Shown piece by piece: positions 31,701 through 43,077 of a stretch of 64,000 nt of DNA (positions are counted from its first letter, which is position 1; every line of letters begins with the position of its first letter). This DNA comes from Ciona savignyi (taxonomy: Eukaryota; Chordata; Ascidiacea; Phlebobranchia; Cionidae): assembly GCA_000149265.1 (NCBI GenBank), contig CH003266.1:1045476-1109475 (forward strand), in the 5' to 3' direction. Both the position numbers and the translations under genes were made by a program. The notes under the pieces were generated by a model. That model ran no database searches, was not told the origin of the DNA, and worked only from the letters and a program-made list of their open reading frames with translations.

Positions 31701-34700
31701 TTTGTTTAATTTCAGTTGTAAGTACTTCAAACATATTTTGTTTAATTTCAGTTGTAAGTACTTCAAACATATTTTGTTTAGTTTCACTTGTAAGTACTTC
31801 AAACATATTTTGTTTAATTTCAATTGTAAGTACTTCAAACATATTTTGTTTAATTTCAGTTGTAAGTACTTCAAACATATTTTGTTTAATTTCAGTTGTA
31901 AGTACTTCAAACATATTTTGTTTAATTTCAGTTGTAAGTACTTCAAACATATTTTGTTTAATTTCAATTGTAAGTACTTCAAACATATTTTGTTTAATTT
32001 CAATTGTAAGTACTTCAAACATATTTTGTTTAATTTCAGTTGTAAGTACTTCAAACATATTTTGTTTAATTTCAGTTGTAAGTACTTCAAACATATTTTG
32101 TTTAATTTCAGTTGTAAGTACTTCAAACATATTTTGTTTAATTTCAGTTGTAAGTACTTCAAACATATTTTGTTTAATTTCAATTGTAAGTACTTCAAAC
32201 ATATTTTGTTTAATTTCAGTTGTAAGTACTTCAAACATATTTTGCATTTTTTAGATGGAGCCCATAGTTACTGCTGGCAACACACTCAATGTTCATCACC
32301 TTGTATTGTACACATGTTCACAACAAACCTTACAGGTCAGATGATTTTTTGTGTTTATTTAGTTCAATATTGCCTGAACCCAGCGGATTAATGGGTTCTA
32401 CTAAATTGAAGAAACGTGTGAATCATACACAACACACTGCAATAGCTCCGGTAACCCGAAGGTGGGCGCGAGGTGATCTGAAGATTGCCCATGTGAAAAC
32501 CCCCTTGGTTTTTCCATTCACGGGGATAAACATGAATATCTTATCCTATCCAATATACACTGTTACATTGAACTTTTTAATGGTATACCACAGGTACTGG
32601 TATACTTGTCTTAATCTATGTTTTATATTAATTGAACTACACAAATTGTTTTCTGTTTATTGCTATCAGTCTGCTTATTAACCATTTGCATTATTATATA
32701 AACCTTGTTATTTGCATACTACATATATAGTGTAAATTAAAACATTTTTTAAACGCCTCACTGGGTTATTATCCTTTTAAGCTTATGGGGATATCTCTAC
32801 CATAAACCTTAACAATATAGTATAAGTCACATAGTAAACCACTAATTATATAAGAGTTAAGGGAAACCCATTACAATTTTTATCAGTTCAAACTTAAAAC
32901 CCTTTTGGTAAGAATCGACCCCTTTTACAACAAGCTCAGACTTACCTTTGCTTTCAGAACCCAAGTCTTTTAGGAACGACGCGGCAGTGCTATGTGAATG
33001 TTCCTACTGACTTTCAGACATGTCAAAGTCCATATATGGCATGGGCAGTTGGTGGACAGGTACTTGTGGCAAATGTTAATAAGATAGTATTATATGCAGG
33101 GCAGCTCTGTATTGATTCTTAGGTGTGTGGTGGATAAATGTGATATTATTTTGTCTTTAGGTCCCCTTTATTATAACAAATAAAATAGTAGACTAATGTT
33201 ATCACAAATAAAATAAGATAGTAGACTTTTTTTTAACAAATAAGATAGTAGACAAAAGTTAACCCCAGAGACAGGAAAATGCATCATATTGGAAATCATT
33301 AGTTAACTAAATCTTATTTGCAGAGTATTGTATACTTTGTCACAGTTTGGTTTAACTTATTTGACAATTGGGTTTTGGCAACATCCTATATGCATTGCCT
33401 TAGAATACAACCAGCTGGTTTCAATATTATCATCTTTCAACTGTTAATCGACCTGATACAAATCAGCTATTCATTTGGAAATAATTAAATAAGGACATAT
33501 TTGAGACAATGGAAAATGCACTTTGGTTTTAATGAAAATTATAATTTAATATGTAGAGTTTTGCTCTGCCAAAAGAAGCGGGATTCTCACTTGGTGCTTC
33601 TGGAGATCCAAAGTATGTAATGCTGGAAATTCATTATGATAACCCTGCATTGAGTACAAGTATGTAACTAGTTCTTGTCCAACTATATATCAAAAGCGAC
33701 TTAACTGTTTTTAAATGATATGTAGCTATAATGGACTCATCTGGCTTAAAGATGAGCTACACGCCAAACCTGCGCACTCATGATGCAGCCATGATGCAAG
33801 TGGGTCACACAGTGTCAGGATTTAACCACCTAATTCCTCCAAATGCCACAGCCTTCAATTCATATGGAGAATGCTCGCAAAATTGTCTGGAGTCGGTATG
33901 TTTTAGTAGAATTTTGAATTTTAATCCTAGGGATGTAAAAAATAGGATTCTTAATTGTTTGCCTGTGGTACAATTTTTTAATGATTAAATTTCTGGTACA
34001 GAAGATCTTATTTCAACGGATGGTGTGATAACATGGGTAATGGTCAAAGTAGTGTCCTCATTATCACTAATATCCGTATAATAGTGCATTAAATATACTG
34101 TAGACCAGTGCTTCTCAAATGGTGCGCATTGGCGCTACAGGGTTAAGCTAGGTGCGCCACACTTGCATCTTTCAATTTTCCATATTTTTCTAAATTGTTT
34201 AAGTATTTAGTATATTGTTTTGACTCCCCGTGCAAAGTGCGCCCGTTCGTTTCTTAATTGGTCTCGGGTGCGCCACAAGTCCAAAAAGATCGAAACCAAC
34301 TGCTGTAGACGTTGGAATGGTTACTCTTTCTATGTGGTTGGTTTTAGCCCCACCAGCTTAAGAGGTTACCACCTGGACAATAGTGCAAAATAGATTTTGT
34401 TTTCAGAAATGAAAGTAAAAACAAGCTGCATAAGAGCAACTCTTTCCTATTTTCCTGTTTAATTAAGATCCTGTTTTTCTGTTTAAGAAAAAAATTTATT
34501 AAGGAAAACCCATTATATTATAGTCATTGACTGCAGCAAGTAGAACCAGTTTCACCGTTTTTGCCACTTTCCTTCATTCTCATCTGCTTGGAAGGGCAAT
34601 TGCTCTTAAACATTTAACGTAAGTTACCAAACATTTTTAAGAACAATTCAGTAAAATTCATTTCATACATTACAACTGTTGTGAAAATGCGTTTAATTTT

Positions 34701-37444
34701 TATCCCTGCAGTAATATGTGCATGTATTTAGACAGTTATGTTGTGCCCTATAATTAAATATGCCCGCATGTGTGTAATAATCATTTACTTTGGTATGTTA
34801 CATTCTTTGTGTGTATTTCATGCTATATAGCCTGCTTATTACATCTAAATTGCTTAGGGCACAGTTTTTCTATTTGTTTCACATAATTTAATGAAAACTA
34901 ATTTTATTTTTTAAATAAGTGTTTTCTACAATTTCAGCGGCGGGACGGAGCATAAACCAATTGCTGTAGACAACACGTATGACTTCAATTTCCAAGAAAA
35001 TCGTTACCTTCCAGATTACCGAGTTGTTCAATCTGGAGATTCCTTGCAAGTTGTTTGTACCTACAACTCCGTTGGGAAGACAGGGTTTACCTGGGTAGGA
35101 ACAATTCTTTCAGTAAAATCTTTCTGGGTAGGAATAAATCCTTCTTTCGTAAAATCTTTCTGGGTAGGAATAAATCTTTCTTTCAGACCACTATCGTATC
35201 CTACTATGTTAAGGGAAAAAGTTGTTGAGATTCATGTGTTAGGTGTCCAGTTAAAATGCTTTCAGTTGTGCACTATTATATGCAAGAGGATGAATGAATG
35301 TACTTGAAAGCAGTTCTCTGTAAGATTTCAGATGTAAGAAATGCAGTAAGAATTTAAACCAGGAGTTTCAAATGTTTATTTGTGGGGTTTTTGATTAGAA
35401 ACATTGCAGTTCTAGAGGTAAATGAATTGTAATGGTTTAGTTTAAATTGTTTTAGTGTGAAATGCTTTAGTGGTAAACAGTTGTGTGGCTGAATAATTAG
35501 CGTCACCAATTCATATCCAGCATTCCATAAAAAACTGATGATTATTCCATCATAAGCGATCCAACATCAGGAAGTTTTGTTTTATGGGGGTAGTTAAATG
35601 CAAATTAGGTGAAATTTAAACAATTTTACTGCACACTTTTCTTCGAGGCTTAGTGTAATAGTGTAATTTTTTTTATAAACAATAAATTATTTTTTCAATT
35701 TTTTATTGGGTTTAGCGGCTACTGCAAATTATACCTAAATTTAACAATTTATTGCTTTTTTAGACGTGTTCTAACGACTGTAGTTTCCTATTTTCCAAAT
35801 TGTTGTGTTAAGAGATAAAGGAGTAAAACACTTTTCCTCTTCAGGGGGGATTAGGCACCGTCAACGAAATGTGCATGGCTTTCGTATTTTATTATCCTCA
35901 ACTACCAGTTGCTCTGTGTGCCACTGCACCTCAAATCGATTTGCTTCTTTCACATCTGGGTTACAACATCAATGACCTTACGTACGTTTTATTGTCACAA
36001 ATACAAAAGCAACAAGATTATCACAAACAATTCCCTTTTCTTAAGATTCCCAAGCTCAATTTCAGCATACTCATCTTTGTCTGATGTCACTATCAATTCA
36101 GGGGCAGAGTCTGGGATGACAGTCATACAGTCCTTGAATAGCGTAAGCATCATTTATCAATTTTATCGTTAACATATATGTATATATATAATATACTGGT
36201 ACAATAAAATTAATATATACCTTTTAGAACAAGGATATTTTAAGCAGTGTTCAGTTTAACTTTAAAATCATTTTATTACAAACATATTGTCAAAGGTAAT
36301 GTCGTATTTAATTGTAGCACAATCCAATAATTACGTTATATTATTTAATATAATTATGACATAAAACATACATGCTGCTGTGCAGAAATCGTGGGATAAT
36401 GTAAATGGAAATGCATTAAGTGAGGCAATGAAAGTGGCAACAAGACGACAATCTTGCACCAGAAATCGTGTATCTCCTGCTGGGGTTTGTATAATTGAAA
36501 TCTATTTTTGAAGCCTTATTCAAAGTGCTTTGTATTTTACATGGTAATTAATCAAATAACCCAACATTGATATAAATATTTTTATAAAATAAAACATGTT
36601 TATTACCAAGCCGTAATCTAAACTGCCACCTAGGATAGGATATTCAAGTTTATTCTTGTGAATTTGAAAACGCAAGAGGCGTGAACACATAGGCAATTGT
36701 CAGAATATCTTACGACCACTGTTGAGTTACTGGAGATATTGCAGTGTGTTGTGTATGAATTAGACGTTTAGAAACCAACATTCCAGTGTCTTGCACAAGG
36801 ACACAATCGACTAGCTAGCGACTGGTTTAGAACCTGAAACCCTTCGGCTGAAATGAATTGCACTAACCCATCAAGCTAATTAGTTGGTCACATTAAAACT
36901 TCTGGTACCTGCTTTTAGAAAAGTTTAACAAAAAACACCTTATCCTGTCAGTAATGCAGTGCAAATGTCACTGCCGAGCTGTATTAATCGCTAAATAATC
37001 ATTTTCAAAACCATTCGCTTAATACTATCCTTAGGCAAGCCTCCAGTGATTTATTGAGTTGAATAAAAAATGTTCCATTTTATTCAAAGTTTGACCAAGT
37101 ATAGCTCCATTAATCCAAAGATAACCTTATTCACCTAAAGACACCATCTTCCTAGTACCTTATTCACAAAAAAAAATTATTGAATTTTTGACAACTGTAC
37201 CATCCGCAATCTCACACACCATACTCCTATACAGGCAACGACCAATGTTGCAGCACCAGTTATAACAACACCATATGTTCCTTCCCCACTTACATGCCAA
37301 CCAGTCACCTCACCAACATTGTCTTCAGCTGTTCAAAGCTGCACAGTCAACAATGCTGGGGTTGGAACAACTGCCCTGAAGTCCCCATATGTTGGCATTT
37401 ATATTAGTTTGCTTGCACTGATTAGCTTTATTTTCCTTGCCTAA
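28758..37444 (+). CDS. MOXD1: DOMON plus copper type II monooxygenase, MOXD1-like, 15 exons
   Basis: Exons 28758-28904, 28968-29078, 29242-29391, 30117-30210, 30822-31003, 32255-32335, 32958-33059, 33557-33659, 33726-33895, 34524-34618, 34938-35094, 35845-35981, 36046-36142, 36386-36484, 37235-37444; joined frame 644 residues, all exon phases agree. Residues 1-16 are a signal peptide. A DOMON domain follows (GWIGFGISPTAGM, then DDTLKIIWAYG-like text). The Cu2 monooxygenase core has HH at about 224-225 (SKHHIVK), His in NVHHLVLY (about 242-243), H315 in EIHYDNP, HSH at 398-400 and Met in EMCMAF (about 473-475): all ligands of both copper sites are present. The C-terminus is a hydrophobic tail, a TM or GPI-type anchor. 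Expected to hydroxylate a small aromatic or unknown substrate in the secretory path; MOXD1 substrate is unclear. Exon 13 acceptor is the least certain joint. Confidence 0.9.
29082..29276 (+). repeat. tandem duplication across the MOXD exon 3 acceptor
   Basis: About 97 bp occurs twice: 'gatgtatgttttacacaat', 'gacaaactgcag' (the acceptor) and 'gaccgccatgctaccgc' (the exon start), then 'cgaaagacacc'. The downstream copy is the exon used. The upstream copy has lost one base in its coding part. Confidence 0.85.
29418..29632 (-). mobile_element. SINE family A with internal deletion, MOXD intron 3
   Basis: Tail and body are intact, but the segment between 'gtaaagtgc' and 'taggccaacgggccggac' lost most of the tRNA-like head. 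Confidence 0.83.
30237..30472 (-). mobile_element. SINE family A, MOXD intron 4
   Basis: Well-conserved minus copy whose tRNA-like head is cut off after 'gactagctaggga'. Confidence 0.83.
31017..31254 (+). mobile_element. MITE, TIR family 2, MOXD intron 5
   Basis: TIRs contain 'ctctaaatactacaggac' and 'gtcctgtagtatttagag'. Flanking 9-mers gtgtaatgc (31008-31016) and gagtaatgc (31255-31263) differ at one base. Core 'ttttggggttgagattagtg' is shared with other MITEs in the window. Its right flank abuts the 36-bp array. Confidence 0.8.
31283..32254 (+). repeat. 36-bp minisatellite, 26 units plus a terminal one at the real acceptor
   Basis: The unit gttgtaagtacttcaaac + atattttgtttaatttca repeats at exactly 36 bp from 31283; the 27th unit starts at 32219 and changes into 'tattttgcattttttag', the acceptor of MOXD exon 6. 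Most units contain a 3'-splice-like 'tttaatttcag', then tt, then a perfect donor string gtaagta. Variants at the AG (cagttg, caattg, cacttg) and tttaat/tttagt give a partly repeated six-unit order (units 8-13 resemble 14-19). Because 36 is divisible by 3 and no stop occurs, frames are open on both strands; these are artefacts. Confidence 0.92.
32369..32553 (+). mobile_element. SINE family A, 5'-truncated, MOXD intron 6
   Basis: Begins 'attgcctgaacccagcgg', ends 'aatatcttatcctatcc'. Confidence 0.83.
34106..34302 (+). mobile_element. hAT-like MITE with perfect 8-bp target duplication
   Basis: CTGTAGAC flanks it at 34098-34105 and 34303-34310. Left end cagtgcttctcaaa; right end is diverged (gaaaccaactg). 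Inner 'gtgcgcc(a)c' blocks are inverted as in the element at 15115, to which it is related. In MOXD intron 9. Confidence 0.85.
34678..34813 (+). repeat. dispersed repeat, copy in MOXD intron 10
   Basis: Shares 'gttgtgaaaatgcgtt', 'gcatgtgtgtaataatcatt' and 'acattctttg' in order with 25694-25835. No TIRs or tRNA-like head were recognised. Confidence 0.65.
35091..35205 (+). repeat. 33-36-bp triplication of the MOXD exon 11 donor
   Basis: 'ctgggtagga', i.e. the last four coding bases of exon 11 plus its donor, occurs at 35091, 35124 and 35160, separated by 'aat(c)ctttctttc.gtaaaatctttct'. All three keep GTAGGA, so all could act as donors. Confidence 0.8.
35484..35535 (+). mobile_element. SINE family B fragment
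   Basis: 'gttgtgtggctgaataatta' and 'ccaattcatatcc' match the head of family B; the rest is not recognisable. Confidence 0.5.
36631..36892 (-). mobile_element. SINE family A, old copy, MOXD intron 14
   Basis: Clearly related ('ataggatattcaagtttatt', 'gactagctagcgact') but more diverged than most copies. Confidence 0.75.
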
Positions 37445-37673
37445 CTATTTTAGATTTCTTTAAGTAGATAACGCACTTGTAGAGTTTCTTCAAAATAAGT
37501 TGTATATGTGCCTATGGTTGACACTTCATCTTCCTAGCTTTTTTTGTACATTTGTAGCTTTAGTGTGAAATGGACTAGTAGTAGATATATATATTATTTA
37601 TTTCCTTTTAAACACTTGATATATATGTGTTTCTATGTGTGTACAGCAAGAAGAGTGTGTTTTCCTATGATTA

Positions 37674-37679
37674 AATAAA
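37674..37679 (+). promoter_or_regulatory. polyadenylation signal of MOXD
   Basis: AATAAA 230 nt after the stop codon. Confidence 0.5.
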
Positions 37680-37898
37680 AGCATACTTACCTAAACAATT
37701 TAAGATTTGCAAAGACTGGTAACCACACCCCCTCATTTTATTGCATATTTTAACCACTTTGGTGTCATGTGGTTGTTAATGCACTTAAAAAACACAAACT
37801 TAATTAGTCCCGCAGGTTAGCTTAGTCAGGCAAATAGATTTAAACCTGCAACTGGTTCAGGTTGGACTTTGGGCAAGGCACTAGGAGAAGGCGTCTTA

Positions 37899-37953
37899 AC
37901 CATAGAGATACTAATGTACACTATATATTAATATATATTAGTATCTCTATGGT
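37899..37953. repeat. perfect 17-bp inverted repeat with 21-nt loop
   Basis: Arms accatagagatactaat (37899-37915) and attagtatctctatggt (37937-37953) pair completely; the loop is AT-only apart from two bases near its left side and extends the stem. It interrupts a degraded SINE-like stretch (37806-37898 with 'tttgggcaaggcact'). Confidence 0.85.
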
Positions 37954-39564
37954 CTAAACTCAGTTGATTAATGAGTAAAACTAAAAAAGTGGAAATGTCT
38001 CAAAATCATGTATGATACAATAGCTATATATGATACGCCAAAATAAAACGGGTAATCATCACAGGCTATGAGTATTAATGCAGAAAATATATGTTCAGAG
38101 ATGACAAGACGTATCATCACCACCGACTTTAATTGAGAATTTTTTTTGTCCTGCAGAAAATAGGTAAGATTGTTGTATGGCAAAACCTTAGCGAGATGGA
38201 TTAAACTTAACTAAAAATGGCGATCATTTAAATGCTTGGTGGCCCTTATCCATACCAGTTTCAGTAAAAATTATCCTGATTCTCACCACCATTTGTACGA
38301 ACAAACTGAACTTTAATCAGTAACAATCTATTTCAAAGGTGTTAGACTGAAAAGCTTTATCGCTTAGGGTGCAAATCCAATATTTTTGAATTACCAAAAG
38401 AATTTAAACAAGTGTATTTATACTTTGCAAAAATCACTTAAACTATATTGTTAATTTTTTTGAAAAGCTTTTATAGCCAAGGATGCAAATTTTGGTAACA
38501 TGTATGTAATTTCTAGGTACTGTGGCTGAATATATAAAACTAATTAGTTCTTGTTTTGTCAGTATGCAAAAATACATTACATTTCAAGGAAGATGGCAAA
38601 TATTCTTTTTAAAAAAAACAGAAAGTGGCACTACAATAAAATAACAGTCACAATATATATGTAGATGAAAGTAAATAACTAATACTGGCACTTCTACCAA
38701 TAACAACAACAAGGTTCAGCATTCTAAGACTTGATTTTATTAAAATTACAAAGTACATAATCGCTCTTTAAATCACACTGAGAAAAATGCATAACACATA
38801 CAAATGTTACAAATTGGAATGATACAAACATTCAGCATGATATAAGGTACCACCATTTATAAAATCCAGTCTATACATACAAAATTTAAAACAGTGCAAG
38901 TTCTTTGGAATAATCTAACATGTTAACTGGTAAGTGCACACATTCTACATTAAGCAAGTTTGATTAGAGACACTGTTAATATAGTTAAATAAGTGATACT
39001 GTATATAGCTGAATTGAAATGACATGAAAAAAATATAACATATGATTATTTGGAAATTTTATTCAAATGGTCAGCCTTTATATAAAACATGACTTTCCAT
39101 AAAAATTTGTACAGATTATTCCACAAAAAATAATAACTGATATTAACTGCATAAAACACAGTTGCCCATGCATGCTATTAAATCAGTGTGTATGATACCA
39201 TTTTTTGAAAATGGAAATCAAGATTTACGTGTTGTGAGGAGAAACTAGTGTTGAATAGAATTAAAAATATATGGGTGATGGTACAATTGTACAAATATGG
39301 TAAAAAAGAGTTCCTATTAGCCTTAAAGAAAAATCCCATTGAATATATAGAAGATATACGTAATAAAAACTAAGTACAAAATAAACAAATAATTGACTTA
39401 ACATAGTTACAAGTGTTTATTGTCGAATTGGTTTTATTTTCCGTGTTTAAAATAAGGTACTGGTATACAAATACTACATATTCCGTATATAAGGTCACCA
39501 CTTTTTAAAGGAATAATAGAGATCATAAAGCATAAGATTGATTTCATAATTTAAAATTTGCCTC

Positions 39565-40206
39565 CTAATCAGAATCACCAAGGTAATCTTCATAATCATT
39601 GCTTGTTACATTAACCGGTTTTGGCTTAAGTAAAGCAGCTGTTTCAGCATCACCTGCCAAGTCATAAGGGAGTTTCTTATCATTGTTTTTTATGTTAGGA
39701 TCAGCTCCTTTCTCCAAAAGAAACTCGACAATTTGAGCATGGGACTTCCATGCAGCCCCGTGAAGGGGTGTTTCTCCAAGCTTGTTCTGTATATTTAGGT
39801 GCAATAAGGCATTATCTGTAAGCAATTCCACACATTCGCCATGTCCCCCGCGTGCTGCCCAATGCAAAGCTGTACTACCCGACTTATCAATCCCATTGAG
39901 AGCAACTTTGTTATCCAAGCACTCAGTAAGGAAGCTGACATTTCCACGTTTGGCTGCTTCATGTAGTGGAAAATCAATTGAATCTGCAATATCCTCTGCC
40001 ACATAATTAACAGGCACCAATCCAGCTTTGCCCCTTAAAGTAGCTTTCCACCACCCAGTTTCAGACTGGTCAGTGATGTATAATCTGTCACCTTCTTCAA
40101 AGCTAAGTTCATCGTCCTGTTGTGCTGAGTAAGCCCAGAGAGCTTTGTATACTTTAACAATGCCAGGTTTAGGAGCCATTTTTGGAGGAGTTGGTTTTCC
40201 AGACAT
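39565..40206 (-). CDS. OSTF1: osteoclast-stimulating factor 1 homologue, single exon
   Basis: 213 residues, almost the same as the vertebrate protein. N-terminal SH3 domain at about residues 17-72 ([34 protein letters not shown]), then three to four ankyrin repeats at about 75-185 ([50 protein letters not shown]) and an acidic C-terminus ([11 protein letters not shown]) as in OSTF1. It is a cytoplasmic adaptor. The start codon is the only Met before the SH3 domain and is preceded by a stop a few codons upstream. The coding region has no intron at all, unlike every other multi-domain gene in the window and unlike the vertebrate gene; a retrocopy that replaced the parent, or intron loss, are both possible. 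No frame damage, so probably functional. Confidence 0.93.
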   Translation of the reverse strand: MSGKPTPPKMAPKPGIVKVYKALWAYSAQQDDELSFEEGDRLYITDQSETGWWKATLRGKAGLVPVNYVAEDIADSIDFPLHEAAKRGNVSFLTECLDNKVALNGIDKSGSTALHWAARGGHGECVELLTDNALLHLNIQNKLGETPLHGAAWKSHAQIVEFLLEKGADPNIKNNDKKLPYDLAGDAETAALLKPKPVNVTSNDYEDYLGDSD

Positions 40207-41815
40207 GGTTTAAAAGGACAATTCACAAATAATCACGGTTCTACTAAAAGAGATTACTAAGGAATCCTGAAATCAAAGTGGTTAAAATTCTTAATAGGTT
40301 AATGTGTCGCCTATTATTGGAAAGTTTCAAGGATTAATAATAAATGCCAGCTAGCAGACATGACTTTAAATATTCATTGTGAGCAGCAGTTGCAGTGTCA
40401 ACAGAGTCCACACTGCTCAAACTCGGTATGTAGTCTGCAATGCTCATATTTTCTACACGGGTATTTGAAAAAACCGTTAGATATTTACAAAGAAAACACT
40501 GGGCTTTTCAGAGAAGCTAGTAAGTTATGTCAAAAGTGTGCAGTTGATGTACTTTTCATACTGGATAAAATTCATTTTTAGTACCGGTATGGCAAATGTA
40601 TACAAAATGACCTTAATAAAATGAAACAGGCAGTAGTTTAGTGTTCCAGTATTTATTTTTGCCCCTGTATTAAAAATTGGCAAATGTAGCTAAACATGAC
40701 ACAGGAACAGGAAAACAACAGCGAAACAAATTGAAAATGGGTATAACTAAATAAATATAGCGGACGCGGCTGCCAAACCTGGAGTATCGAAATCGAGCAT
40801 AACTTCATAAAATTAGAAATCATACCCTTTCTAGTCAACGAGTATAGGTAATCCAGACTTGTACTGTATATGATGATGATACTGGTAGCAGTTGTCAGGG
40901 GAAATGTGGCAAACATTTGCAAAAGAATACAAATACATCCTTGAAAAACTGAATTCACAATCTTCGAAAACTATATTGGCTAGCTTTTGCCTTTTTGGTA
41001 AAAAATAAGTTTTGATTCTAACTTTAATATGCTGCTACAACAGAAAAAGAAACAACCTAATGTAATTGGTAATCTGTGTCTTGGTATCGGGGAACTTATT
41101 AGTAAACAGTTGTTTCGGTTGAGTGATTATAATAACGCCACCCTTTTTATATTATATTTTGGCCACCTACATAACCTACGATCATTTTTACTTTTATTGG
41201 AACTTAAATGATACAACAAATTAATGCTATTTGCAAGGGTTACAGCATATCTTAAAAGATAGGAATGCGAAATTTCTGTATAGGTATTAGTTTTATTAAA
41301 ACTTATATTCATAAATTTTATTTTTGAAAAAGTTTAAAATTACGGTAAGCAATCTTTGATATTAGTTACTATATTGAAAGATTTTTAATGTTCTACTGTC
41401 ACGAAATTAAATATAAAGAAACATTTCCGTCTTAGGCTGTCTGTGTTATATATTTCTCAGATCAATCAAAAGTATTGCGAACGTCTACGTCACAGTCGTT
41501 CGCCATTGCCTAGCACAAGTGTTGTTATTTGCATTGTATTGCTATGTAGTTAAAAAATTTTTGTCCGCTTGACAGAATTCCATAGCTGTAGGCACGACTG
41601 TAATATACCTTTGCTGTTGGTTTGGCGAGCGCGTATTACGCAGGGCGGTAATCCACAATTTGCGAGCAATCAGGCGGAAAATGTAACAGATTGTGCAGGC
41701 GTTTAATCCCTTTTTTGTTGGATTGTTAGACAATTAATCTACTAATGTCAGGTCTATGTTGCAGTTGCATTTATTGTTAAAAAAAGTAATTGTTTTACTT
41801 TAACCAGAGATCAGC

Positions 41816-42048
41816 GGTCCCTCTATTTTGTACAGGCCCGCTTGGTCCTCTAGGTCCGCTGGAGTTGGTTTTAAACATGGGGTTGAAGTTAGGGTTAGTT
41901 CTGGGGTTGGGATTAGTGTTTAGGGCAGGGTACTGGACCTAGCGCTGGACCTAGCGGACCTAACACTGAACGTAGCAGACCTAGCGCTGGACCTAGTTGA
42001 CCTAGCGCTGGACATAGCGGACCTGTACAAAATAAAGGGACCCGAGAG
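41816..42048 (+). mobile_element. MITE with G-rich core, third TIR type
   Basis: TIRs 'ggtccctctattttgtacag' and its inverted partner ending 'tacaaaataaagggacc'. Subterminal 'gacctagcgctggacctagc' repeats. Core 'ggggttgaagttagggttag' and 'ggggttgggattagtgttta' shared with the other MITEs. No target duplication recognised. Confidence 0.75.
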
Positions 42049-42106
42049 TGCAAAGACGCAGGGAAAAATAAAACTCGAGTGTGCAGCTGCCGTACTTTCC
42101 ATACTG
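42042..42106 (-). mobile_element. one end of the 21244-type MITE
   Basis: 'actcgagtgtgcagctgccg' and 'tactttccatactg' match the left TIR of the element at 21244 in reverse. Its other end is absent; probably the G-rich MITE or a deletion disrupted it. Confidence 0.7.
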
Positions 42107-42977
42107 GCTGATTTCCGGGTACAAAACTTGTTGTTACAAAAAGTTGTTGCGCAGCGGAAATCGTTGCTTCCCAAGTTCCGTTCTTAAATTGATAACCAAA
42201 CATAATTTGGTATTGCCCAAATATGGTCGCACCTCTGTTTATCAAAACACAACTTTGGTATAACAGAGTTTTGTTATAAAAAAATCTAGTATTTGGGTAT
42301 TTGCGTTACTGTAGTTGTGACTCAAAAAAATGATGTTAATTGCAAGTAATTTTTTAATTAAGCTTGTATTTAGTTTAATTTTGCTACTGGTTTTTCTATA
42401 TTTTCACTTTTTTTTATTAACCCTGCAATAGCTTGTGTAACCTGGCATTTTCTCATATCCGGGATAAGTATAGTTTTCAAATCCTAAGCAATCTTTACCG
42501 GTCCTATTTATCATTTATACCGTTATTTGGTTTAAATAAGCTTGAATCGTAAACCACGTATGGATTAAGTACAAACAGTTTAACCAACTATATGCATGGT
42601 GGGGAAATAGGGATGTATATACTAAATTAGATAACTTGTTTTTTGGAGCCTTCCTGTTTTGCTAGAGTACGGTATTTTATTTTTGGGGTTTTTATTTTTC
42701 AGTGTATCTCTTTTCAATAATGATGGTAATAGCTGGGGAACAAACAAAAAAATAAAATTGATTAAAAAAATTAAATTATACAAATATTGGATAAAATCGG
42801 CAAATTTCAGACTCTCCGTATTCGAATATCTGAGATTTAAAATTCTACTTTAAACCTCATATCATGATACATGTTTTAAACAAGTAACTAACTGGGTAAC
42901 CAAAATACCAAATAACTTAGTGTTTTAAAAGTACTGTAAGTCTGTAACTACTGGTCGCGCTTTACCACACACTTTTC

Positions 42978-43077
42978 NNNNNNNNNNNNNNNNNNNNNNN
43001 NNNNNNNNNNNNNNNNNNNNNNNNNNNNNNNNNNNNNNNNNNNNNNNNNNNNNNNNNNNNNNNNNNNNNNNNNNNNN
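42978..43077. other. assembly gap
   Basis: Exactly 100 N, the conventional size for a gap of unknown length, 119 nt before the AIP start. Confidence 0.95.

Larger units (their letters stand above)
37445..39564. other. intergenic region between MOXD and OSTF1
   Basis: Contains MOXD 3' UTR with AATAAA at 37674, a degraded SINE, a perfect hairpin and AT-rich DNA that probably includes the OSTF1 3' UTR (minus). No further gene is supported. Confidence 0.6.

Noticed and set aside
31242-32391. Long open frames of 327-373 codons on both strands
   Set aside because: They are products of the 36-bp repeat, whose unit is a multiple of three without stops; three overlapping frames are open at once.
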